NCBI GenBank assembly: GCA_031550975.1
Contig: JAVBOC010000011.1
Location: forward strand, 1 to 64,000
DNA from: UBA947 sp031550975
Lineage (GTDB): Bacteria; Cyanobacteriota; Vampirovibrionia; Gastranaerophilales; Gastranaerophilaceae
Length of the DNA stretch: 64,000 bases
Direction of reading: 5' to 3'
Part shown: in pieces, positions 1 to 6,450 of the stretch
Numbering within the stretch: position 1 is the stretch's first letter
Layout: the number at the start of each line of letters is the position of its first letter
Notes under the pieces: generated by a model
The model's input: the letters and a program-made list of their open reading frames with translations, nothing else
Databases searched by the model: none
What the model was told of the DNA's origin: nothing
Made by a program: the position numbers and the translations under genes

Positions 1-402
<402 letters not shown>

Positions 403-556
403 ACCAATTAGTTTGGAAATGATGATTAATTACAACAAGTGAGTGAGCGAAAAAGAAAATTTATTTTCCTTTTCCGAGCGAGCGAGTTGTAGCGTTAGCT
501 ATAATCTTGTGCAACTTTCAGCGTATGAACGCCCCTGCGAAAGCGGAGGAAAGTTT

Positions 557-671
557 CTCGGTGATCAAGCGTAAGGAAACCACCCGTTCCCATCCCGAAC
601 ACGGTCGTAAAGACTTACTGCAGCGAAAATACTTGGCGGGCCACCGCCTGGGAAGATAGCCCGTTGCCGAG
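557..671 (+). rRNA. rrf: 5S ribosomal RNA
   Basis: About 150 nt after the 23S end lies a 5S rRNA. The CCCGTTCCCATCCCGAACACGG core (loop B/helix III region) is conserved, and the ends CTCGG (557-561) and CCGAG (667-671) pair to form helix I. A strong intrinsic terminator follows within 15 nt, so this closes the rRNA operon. Exact ends may be one or two bases wider. Confidence 0.93.
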
Positions 672-684
672 TCCTATTTTAGAA

Positions 685-720
685 AAGAGAACAATTCACA
701 AGAGTTGTTCTCTTTTTTTA
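685..720 (+). terminator. rRNA operon intrinsic terminator
   Basis: A 13-bp stem (685-697 with 702-714, one G-U pair) with a four-base loop is followed by a T run to 719. It directly follows the 5S gene. Confidence 0.9.
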
Positions 721-738
721 TGCAAACAAACAAAAAAA

Positions 739-794
739 ACAAAAGGAGGAAACCCCCTTCCTCTCACAAAACGTGACATTTAGTCACCTTTTGT
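739..794 (+). other. hairpin-rich spacer before the 5S-like copy
   Basis: ACAAAAGG (739-746) can pair with CCTTTTGT (787-794). Inside are a GAGGAA/TTCCTC hairpin and GTGAC (773-777)/GTCAC (783-787). This suggests a folded RNA ahead of the truncated 5S copy rather than plain spacer. Confidence 0.4.
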
Positions 795-804
795 TCGGCA
801 GAGT

Positions 805-882
805 CATCCCGAACACGGTCGTAAAGGCTTACTGCAGCGAAAATACTTGGCGGGCCACCGCCTGGGAAGATAGCCCGTTGCC
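805..882 (+). pseudogene. truncated second 5S rRNA copy
   Basis: Positions 805-882 repeat 591-668 of the 5S gene with a single visible mismatch (AGACTT versus AGGCTT), but the first 34 nt or so of 5S are missing. The replacement 5' flank contains GGCA at 797-800, which could pair with TGCC at 879-882, so a short closed RNA is possible. It has its own terminator just downstream. Either a decayed tandem duplicate or a small RNA derived from 5S; nothing in the sequence settles this. Confidence 0.75.
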
Positions 883-896
883 AGCATCTATTTTAA

Positions 897-937
897 AATG
901 AGGAATTGACTGAATGAGTTGATTCCTCATTTTTTTC
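897..937 (+). terminator. intrinsic terminator after the 5S-like copy
   Basis: A 15-bp stem (897-911 with 917-931, two G-U pairs), five-base loop and T run to 937. It lies 15 nt before the acetyltransferase gene, whose -10 element overlaps its tail. Confidence 0.88.
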
Positions 938-952
938 TGCTAATATGAGTTT

Positions 953-1525
953 ATGAAAAAAGAATTTGAAAAAATGATGAAAGGTCAGCCATATTTTGGT
1001 GCAGACAAATACCTAACTTCCCTGCGGGATGAAGCATCAAAGAACAATGTTAAGTTTAACAAAAACCCTTCCCCAAAACTTGCCGAAAAATTATTTAAGC
1101 AAAAACTAGAAAGTGTACTTATCAGGGGACCCATATATGTCGATTACGGTTTTAATGTACATTTCGGTAAAAACATTATAATCAATTTTGATTGCACAAT
1201 ATTGGATTGTGCGATAGTAACAATCGGAGACAATGCTTTTATTGGTCCAAACGTAAAAATATATGCAGCGACCCATTCTACAAGCCCAGAAAAAAGAAAT
1301 GCTGAAAGAGCAAAAGTTGAATGGATAGGAAAGCCAATTAATATCGAAAAAAATTGTTGGATAGGAGGGGGTACCATTATTTTAGACGGTGTAACTATCG
1401 GAGAAGGTTCTACAATTGGGGCAGGAAGTGTTGTGACAGAAAGCATTCCGCCAAATTCTATTGCTGTTGGTAACCCTTGCAAAGTTGTCAAGAATATAAT
1501 AGATGTTAAGAAACCTCAAATCTGA
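953..1525 (+). CDS. sugar O-acetyltransferase (maltose/galactoside acetyltransferase family)
   Basis: A 190-residue left-handed parallel beta-helix acetyltransferase that would transfer acetyl from acetyl-CoA to a sugar hydroxyl in the cytoplasm. The N-terminal 60 residues match the Mac domain of the family (KMMKGQPYFGADKYL). Hexapeptide repeats follow, with the conserved YAATHSTSPEKR segment supplying the likely catalytic His and the usual C-terminal GAGSVVTESIPPNSIAVGNPCKVV. Length is normal. The start has no Shine-Dalgarno sequence; TGCTAATAT at 938-946 resembles an extended -10 and leaves only 6 nt to the ATG, so the mRNA may be leaderless. The true sugar substrate cannot be read from sequence. 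Confidence 0.92.
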   Translation: MKKEFEKMMKGQPYFGADKYLTSLRDEASKNNVKFNKNPSPKLAEKLFKQKLESVLIRGPIYVDYGFNVHFGKNIIINFDCTILDCAIVTIGDNAFIGPNVKIYAATHSTSPEKRNAERAKVEWIGKPINIEKNCWIGGGTIILDGVTIGEGSTIGAGSVVTESIPPNSIAVGNPCKVVKNIIDVKKPQI

Positions 1526-1530
1526 TTATT

Positions 1531-1728
1531 CTAGCTAGAATATTTGTATGGATGACCGGTATTATTTAGCATAAACTCATATAATTCGTTTTGTTCATCA
1601 CCAGTTAAACCAGCTTTTTTATCAGATTTTGCATCCTGAAGAAGTATGAGCATCTTTTCAAAATTATCGTAGATTTTTTTGCCTTCGTCCCCGTTTTGTA
1701 TGCTCGCTTTGAACATATTCTTCTTCAT
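1531..1728 (-). CDS. small hypothetical protein
   Basis: An unrecognised charged, mostly helical reading frame of about 66 residues from the ATG at 1728 (NMFKASIQNGDEGKKIYDNF near the start, GLTGDEQNELYEFML near the end). It is convergent with the acetyltransferase, 5 nt from its stop. A longer form from TTG at 1812 would overlap the divergent gene and has no ribosome binding site. Codon use looks coding, but no family was recognised. Confidence 0.45.
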   Translation of the reverse strand: MKKNMFKASIQNGDEGKKIYDNFEKMLILLQDAKSDKKAGLTGDEQNELYEFMLNNTGHPYKYSS

Positions 1729-1793
1729 CTGTGCAATATCTTTTTCTGTATAGCCGCCTGTAACATTTAGTAATATTAAACAATATTTTATTG

Positions 1794-1799
1794 TATAAT
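1794..1799 (+). promoter_or_regulatory. -10 element, probable leaderless start
   Basis: Perfect TATAAT ending 6 nt before the ATG at 1806. Transcription would begin at or next to the start codon. Confidence 0.6.
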
Positions 1800-1805
1800 T
1801 AGAAT

Positions 1806-2282
1806 ATGACAAAGAAGAAAGAGTATAAAAGCTTAATTTTTTGGGCGGTGTTTGCGGTGGTTTTGCTTGGCAGTGCGGCCGGAATTGTGCCTGCGCGGTC
1901 GGGCCCTTCTAGATTGGTTCAAAATTATTTTCAACAGTTCTTGAATGCTGTTCCACAAGAAAAATATGAAACGGTTACTATGAAGCCCGGGATGCTTGAA
2001 AAGGATTATCAAAACGAGTGGTGTAGGGCAGATTTTGGGGTAAAAGAACATGTTTTGCCGGATTTGGCGCGGGTTGATTGTCTTACAAAAGAATATGCAA
2101 TTGAATTTGATTTTGCTAAGAAATGGGCGGAAAGCGTTGGGCAGGCACTGTATTATGGGAAAGAAACAAACAGGCAGCCAGCCGTGGTCTTGATTTTAGA
2201 CAAACCTGAGGATATGAAATACGTTAACCGCATCGCAAAAATTGACGCTGGCATAAAGATTTTTCTTATAAAAACGTACTAA
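1806..2282 (+). CDS. membrane-anchored putative PD-(D/E)XK nuclease-like protein
   Basis: A 158-residue protein with one N-terminal membrane segment (about residues 9-27) and a soluble domain. The domain carries ARVDCLTKEYAIEFDFAKKW, in which D, E and K are spaced like the active-site core of PD-(D/E)XK nucleases, followed by ESVGQALYYGKETNRQPAVVLIL, the usual next helix and strand. Similar small proteins are found as uncharacterised nuclease-like proteins in Gram-negatives. Whether it cuts nucleic acid, and on which side of the membrane, is inference. The start follows a TATAAT by 6 nt with no ribosome binding site. Confidence 0.6.
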   Translation: MTKKKEYKSLIFWAVFAVVLLGSAAGIVPARSGPSRLVQNYFQQFLNAVPQEKYETVTMKPGMLEKDYQNEWCRADFGVKEHVLPDLARVDCLTKEYAIEFDFAKKWAESVGQALYYGKETNRQPAVVLILDKPEDMKYVNRIAKIDAGIKIFLIKTY

Positions 2283-2287
2283 GTATT

Positions 2288-3334
2288 CTATTTGTCCGCC
2301 AGTAAGTTTTCCATTTTTTTGTTGTAACGTATGGAAGAAATTGTCGCTGAAACGATGAACAGCAGTCCGATTAAACCTGTTATAACTTCAGGTATTTCGT
2401 GGAATGTTGAAACCAGCATTATGAGTGCCAAAGCTCCAATTGCCCAATGGGCACCGTGTTCAAGGTAGCGGAATTTTGATAAAACTTTTCTCTCAACGAG
2501 CATTATGGTGAGCGAACGTACAAACATTGCGCCGATTGAAAGTCCGATTGTTATAATTATAATATCTTTGCTAAGTGCGAACGCCCCCAAAACCCCGTCA
2601 AGTGAGAACGATGCGTCGATTAGTTCTAAATAAATAAAGCTGATTAAGCCGGTTTGTTTTGCGGCGTCGCCCAGTTTAGCCAGACGTTTGTCTTCCATTT
2701 TTTCCAGGTATTTTGATATGCCTTCAATTAATAAATAAGTAATTATTCCGCTGATTCCGGCTGTTAGAACTACTGCAGGCTCCGCTACACGGGATTGTAT
2801 AAGCAAAAGCAGTAATAATGTGACGATTGTTTCAATGCCGTGAATCTGGTCAAGATGCGACATTGGCGCTTCGCAAAAATTAATCCAGTGAACACTTTTT
2901 TCGTGGTTAAAGAAATATCCTAAAAACAGCATCAATAGGAAGGTTCCGCCGAACGCTACAATTGGTGCGTGAGTTTCGTGGAGGTAATGGGCGTACTTGC
3001 TAACATCTAATACCGCAATTCTGCCGACTTCCAGCATGCTAAGTTTTGCAAAAATCGAGACGACCAAAAGCGGGAATAGAAGCCGCATTCCAAAGACTGC
3101 GATGGCGATACCCCAGGTGAGGAAACGTTTACGCCAGATTTCTGACATGTTCTCGAGCTTCATTGCGTTAATAACGGCGTTGTCAAATGAGAGACTGACT
3201 TCCAAAACACTCAATACAAGTGCGATAAAAACACAGGCAAAGCCGCTTCCCGGACGAACGTGTTCCCCCCATAACCAGGCGGTTATGAGTCCGATTATTG
3301 TAACTGCGTATGAACCTGCGAAATATTTTAACAT
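2288..3334 (-). CDS. DUF475 (TerC-superfamily) integral membrane protein
   Basis: A 348-residue polytopic protein with seven to nine hydrophobic segments. The conserved acidic segment VLEVSLSFDNAVINAMKL lies near residue 45 and SFSLDGVLGAFALSKDI near residue 240; these paired acidic motifs within membrane helices define the DUF475/TerC-like group, thought to handle metal ions. The start has a good ribosome binding site (AGGAGA, 3345-3350 region). It is convergent with the upstream nuclease-like gene, 5 nt apart. The transported or sensed ion is unknown. Confidence 0.85.
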   Translation of the reverse strand: MLKYFAGSYAVTIIGLITAWLWGEHVRPGSGFACVFIALVLSVLEVSLSFDNAVINAMKLENMSEIWRKRFLTWGIAIAVFGMRLLFPLLVVSIFAKLSMLEVGRIAVLDVSKYAHYLHETHAPIVAFGGTFLLMLFLGYFFNHEKSVHWINFCEAPMSHLDQIHGIETIVTLLLLLLIQSRVAEPAVVLTAGISGIITYLLIEGISKYLEKMEDKRLAKLGDAAKQTGLISFIYLELIDASFSLDGVLGAFALSKDIIIITIGLSIGAMFVRSLTIMLVERKVLSKFRYLEHGAHWAIGALALIMLVSTFHEIPEVITGLIGLLFIVSATISSIRYNKKMENLLADK

Positions 3335-3391
3335 CTTCTCTCTCCTGAAATCCTTACCATTCTAACATATTTTTCCAGCCCTGTAAATCGG

Positions 3392-4363
3392 TTACCAGCT
3401 AGAGCCTCCGCCTCCGCCAGAACCCCCTCCGGAAGAACCGTCCCTGCCGCCGCTGAAGAACCCGTCGAAGATGCTATTGCCACTTACTAATGAATGCACA
3501 AAAAATACTAAAATTATTGTGACAATAATTGCGAGCCATTCTATTGGTCTGAGTTTAACCCCGTCTGTGCTTGCGCTGTCATTAGTCGTTATTTTTGGAG
3601 CAACCGGATTTGTCGCGCCAATGAAATAATTGTTCGGTAATCTTATTTGGATCGTCAATGCTTCACCTGGCGCAAGGCCTGGTTTGTAATATCCTGTTAT
3701 GGTATTACCCTCAACTTTATAAGACATCCCATAATGTATGGCCCGACTGGCTCCGTAAACCTTTGGTTTTCCTTGGTAGAACCTTATGCTGTCTGCTTTT
3801 TCAAAAGCTTTGGGCATTTTAATTTGAAATGCAATATTATCTACTCTGGTATCCCAATTAGGACCAACTATATTAAAATAAAATTCATCAAATCCAATAT
3901 TGTTATCCGGTCCAATATTATACAGATATTCAATATCATAAGATTTTAAACCAGTAAGGGTGACTTCCGGGTCTCCGATTTTAATTGCTATATCATTTTT
4001 TAGATTTTGTACGCTGCTTTTTTCATTGTCTATTATTATATCCTTGACTTCGGCGGTGCGATAGCGTGTTATGCGAGTTCTTTCCGGGCTATAACCGTTG
4101 TCATAATAACTATCTTTAATGATAGCATTTCGCCATGGGATTTTTCGGATAATTCCATGCTGCGGCGCAAGAAAATCCACCGTAATTCTCTCTAAAATAT
4201 TGAAAGTATTGTTTTCATTGACTGTCATATAAACGTGATACTTTGTTATGTTGTAATCCGCAGCTTCTGCGTGTGAAAATATCCCGAAAATAAATACAGC
4301 CAAAATAATCAAAAACTTTTTCAAAATAACAGCTCTCCTAAGTTTATGCACTCTGCTAATCAT
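3392..4363 (-). CDS. short DUF2207-like membrane protein
   Basis: A 323-residue protein with a signal peptide or first membrane segment (about residues 13-34). An extracytoplasmic beta-rich domain of the DUF2207 type follows (ITVDFLAPQHGIIRKIPWRN near residues 63-82), then one membrane helix near residue 278 and a glycine/serine-rich tail ending GGGGGSSW. DUF2207 proteins are usually about 600 residues with a longer membrane and cytoplasmic part; this one keeps the domain and the typical Gly-rich end but lacks most of the middle. Upstream TATATA lies 7 nt before the ATG and no clear ribosome binding site is present. Function is unknown. Confidence 0.75.
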   Translation of the reverse strand: MISRVHKLRRAVILKKFLIILAVFIFGIFSHAEAADYNITKYHVYMTVNENNTFNILERITVDFLAPQHGIIRKIPWRNAIIKDSYYDNGYSPERTRITRYRTAEVKDIIIDNEKSSVQNLKNDIAIKIGDPEVTLTGLKSYDIEYLYNIGPDNNIGFDEFYFNIVGPNWDTRVDNIAFQIKMPKAFEKADSIRFYQGKPKVYGASRAIHYGMSYKVEGNTITGYYKPGLAPGEALTIQIRLPNNYFIGATNPVAPKITTNDSASTDGVKLRPIEWLAIIVTIILVFFVHSLVSGNSIFDGFFSGGRDGSSGGGSGGGGGSSW

Positions 4364-4415
4364 AGCAATTTATATATTGCAAATCATCGTCTTAACAATG
4401 TAAAAATTCTTTTTA

Positions 4416-4424
4416 TGCTACAAT
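4416..4424 (+). promoter_or_regulatory. extended -10 of prfA
   Basis: TGCTACAAT, an extended -10, ends 7 nt before the prfA ATG, so the message probably starts at or within a base of the start codon. Confidence 0.55.
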
Positions 4425-4431
4425 TGAGAAT

Positions 4432-5514
4432 ATGAAAGACATGTTAGATAAAATACTACAGATAGAATCGAGATATAAAGAGCTTGGCGAAACGCTTTCT
4501 GATCCGGCTGTAATCCAGGACTACAATAGGTTCCGCGACCTTTCAAAACAAAGAAAAGCGATGGAAGAAACTGTTGAACTATATTACGATTGGAAAAAAG
4601 CAACGGACGCTATTGCTGAAGCGAAAGAATTAATTTATGCTGAGAACGATGACGAGATGAAGTCGTTTTTAAAAGCTGAAATGGAAGAAAATGAGGCTAA
4701 ATTGCCTGATTTTGAAGAACGGATGAAGATTTTGCTGCTTCCGCGTGACCCGATGGATGACAAAGATATTATGTTAGAAATCAGAGGGGCTGCTGGCGGC
4801 GATGAGGCGAATATTTTTGCGGGCGACTTGATGCGTATGTATTTGCGTTATGCCGATAAAATGGGCTGGCAAACGCAGATTTTGAGCAAGACTGAATGCG
4901 AAGCCGGCGGAGTATCAGAGGTTATTATTTCAATTAAAGGGGATGCTGTTTATTCGCATCTTAAATACGAATCCGGCGTTCACCGCGTTCAGCGGGTTCC
5001 GGCGACTGAATCTCAAGGGCGTGTTCACACGTCGACTGCGTCGGTTGCGGTTATGCCAGAGATTGATGATGTTGAAGTCGAATTAAATCCGAACGACTTA
5101 GAGATTTCGACAGCGCGTTCGGGTGGTGCAGGTGGACAAAACGTAAACAAGGTAGAAACCGCGGTGCGTGTGGTTCACAAGCCAACCGGGCTGATGGTTT
5201 TCTGTACGGAAGAGCGTTCACAATTACAGAACAAAGAGCGTGCGTTGCAGATTATTAAAACAAGACTTTACGATATGGAAGTCCAAAAGCAGATGCAGGA
5301 AGTTACCGATTTGCGCCGTTCACAGGTGGGTTCAGGCGACAGAAGCGAGCGAATTAGAACTTACAACTTCCCACAAGGACGTCTTACTGACCACAGGATT
5401 AACCAAAACCTTAACGTTTGGACTGTTATTGAGGGTGATATCGAAGAATTGATTAAATTACTGATGGAATACGACCAGAAGCTGAAGCTGGAGAAACTCG
5501 CGCAGGTGGATTAA
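4432..5514 (+). CDS. prfA: peptide chain release factor 1
   Basis: Reads UAA and UAG on the ribosome and triggers peptide release. The 360-residue length is normal. The class-specific anticodon-like PAT tripeptide is seen in HRVQRVPATESQGR, and the GGQ hydrolysis motif is at residues 234-236 within RSGGAGGQNVNKVET. The presence of PAT marks RF1 rather than RF2. The gene stands alone; the usual partner prmC is not next to it. The start lacks a Shine-Dalgarno sequence and follows an extended -10 by 7 nt. A palindromic repeat, not a simple terminator, follows the stop. Confidence 0.98.
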   Translation: MKDMLDKILQIESRYKELGETLSDPAVIQDYNRFRDLSKQRKAMEETVELYYDWKKATDAIAEAKELIYAENDDEMKSFLKAEMEENEAKLPDFEERMKILLLPRDPMDDKDIMLEIRGAAGGDEANIFAGDLMRMYLRYADKMGWQTQILSKTECEAGGVSEVIISIKGDAVYSHLKYESGVHRVQRVPATESQGRVHTSTASVAVMPEIDDVEVELNPNDLEISTARSGGAGGQNVNKVETAVRVVHKPTGLMVFCTEERSQLQNKERALQIIKTRLYDMEVQKQMQEVTDLRRSQVGSGDRSERIRTYNFPQGRLTDHRINQNLNVWTVIEGDIEELIKLLMEYDQKLKLEKLAQVD

Positions 5515-5543
5515 CAAAATGGTCAATGACTACCATTTCCTCC

Positions 5544-5635
5544 CTGTCATTCCGGACTTGATCCGGAATCTGATACCTTTGCGGTTTACATGAGCCTTGA
5601 CCAGCCCAGATCCTGAATCAAGTTCAGGATGACAG
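5544..5635. repeat. interspersed palindromic repeat (family A)
   Basis: Two 29-nt arms, 5544-5572 and 5607-5635, are near-perfect reverse complements and would fold into a long hairpin. The right arm recurs in inverted form at 43613-43640 between rpoC1 and rpoB. It may double as a transcription end for prfA and for the convergent regulator gene. Confidence 0.85.
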
Positions 5636-5651
5636 AAAAAGAGTTTTGACT

Positions 5652-5843
5652 CTAATGCTTCTTCTTAAACTCTATTTCATAGCCAAGGATTTTAGCGATG
5701 TCGCGGACTTCTTCAAATTTGATCGTTCCGTTGCGAAGTTTGTTTGAAAGATTTTGAGGGGAGACACCATAATTCTTTGCGATGTCTTTCATTGTGACAT
5801 TCTCTTTCGCTAATAATGATTTAATATCTTCCCTTACGCCCAT
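5652..5843 (-). CDS. small XRE-type helix-turn-helix regulator
   Basis: A 63-residue DNA-binding protein that is almost entirely a Cro/XRE helix-turn-helix (VTMKDIAKNYGVSPQNLSNK, recognition helix SPQNLSNKL). The ATG at 5843 is chosen over the upstream start at 5900 because GAGGG precedes it at the right distance and the family domain begins there. Its promoter is back-to-back with that of the next rightward gene, so autoregulation and control of that gene are plausible. Confidence 0.8.
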   Translation of the reverse strand: MGVREDIKSLLAKENVTMKDIAKNYGVSPQNLSNKLRNGTIKFEEVRDIAKILGYEIEFKKKH

Positions 5844-5871
5844 TTGCAGCCCTCTTTCATTTACGTTTAAA

Positions 5872-5900
5872 ATTATACTATTTCGTTTAATAGTTGACAA
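5872..5900 (-). promoter_or_regulatory. promoter of the XRE regulator
   Basis: On the minus strand TTGTCA (5900-5895), a 17-nt spacer and TATAAT (5877-5872): a near-consensus housekeeping promoter. Its -35 overlaps the opposite-strand -35 at 5894-5899. Confidence 0.75.
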
Positions 5901-5922
5901 ATAAGTGTTATACTGTTAAGAT
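5894..5922 (+). promoter_or_regulatory. promoter of the rightward small gene and rnpM-infB region
   Basis: TTGACA (5894-5899), 17-nt spacer and TAAGAT (5917-5922), with a TG one base upstream of the -10. Confidence 0.7.
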
Positions 5923-5984
5923 AAGAAATTATATAGTGTATTAAAACACTTTTTAATTTATTTATAATTAAGAAAGGTTAAGCC

Positions 5985-6188
5985 ATGTGCAACAATGAAA
6001 ACGAATTTGATATTGAAGGTGAGTTTTTTAAACTAAAATGTTTGCATAAATCATTAAGTTATTCGTTGGAGTTTTGCGCAGAAAACGCTGAAGATCCGTA
6101 TTATTTGCTGTATCTGATGGAAATTATTACTCAAAAATTTGAAGAAATTGAAAATGAACTTGAAAAAATCCCGCCAATTGCGTTATAA
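5985..6188 (+). CDS. small acidic hypothetical protein
   Basis: A 67-residue acidic, helical protein (YYLLYLMEIITQKFEEIENE in the second half) preceded by AGAAAGG as ribosome binding site. It sits between the XRE regulator and rnpM, and its TAA stop lies inside the -10 hexamer of rnpM. No family was recognised; it may be a lineage-specific regulatory or accessory protein. Confidence 0.6.
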   Translation: MCNNENEFDIEGEFFKLKCLHKSLSYSLEFCAENAEDPYYLLYLMEIITQKFEEIENELEKIPPIAL

Positions 6189-6189
6189 T
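6184..6189 (+). promoter_or_regulatory. -10 element of rnpM, overlapping the upstream stop codon
   Basis: Perfect TATAAT with 6 nt to the ATG at 6196 and no ribosome binding site; leaderless start likely. Confidence 0.55.
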
Positions 6190-6195
6190 TGACGA

Positions 6196-6450
6196 ATGAG
6201 TGAACGCAAATGTGTAGGCTGTAATGCCGTAAAAGACAGTGAAGAATTAATAAAAGTTACGAGGCGCAACCCTGACGGATGCGTGATTATCAACCACAGC
6301 TCAAAAATATTTGGTCGTTCAGCGTATTTGTGCTACAATAGTCAATGTATAGAGGCTGCTTTTAAGAAAAACAGACTTGCCAGAGTAATAAAAGCCTCAA
6401 TACCCGATGATTTGAAAGGACAACTACTGAATGAGTTACGAACGGATTAG
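6196..6450 (+). CDS. rnpM: YlxR/RnpM family RNA-binding protein
   Basis: An 84-residue protein of the YlxR (DUF448) family, whose Bacillus member binds RNase P RNA and lowers its activity. The signature RKCVGCNAVKDSEELIKVTR and the later GRSAYLCYNSQCIEAAFKKN (residues 40-59) are present. It overlaps infB by 20 nt, the arrangement of nusA-ylxR-infB operons, although nusA is not next door here. It carries its own -10 6 nt before the ATG. Confidence 0.88.
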   Translation: MSERKCVGCNAVKDSEELIKVTRRNPDGCVIINHSSKIFGRSAYLCYNSQCIEAAFKKNRLARVIKASIPDDLKGQLLNELRTD

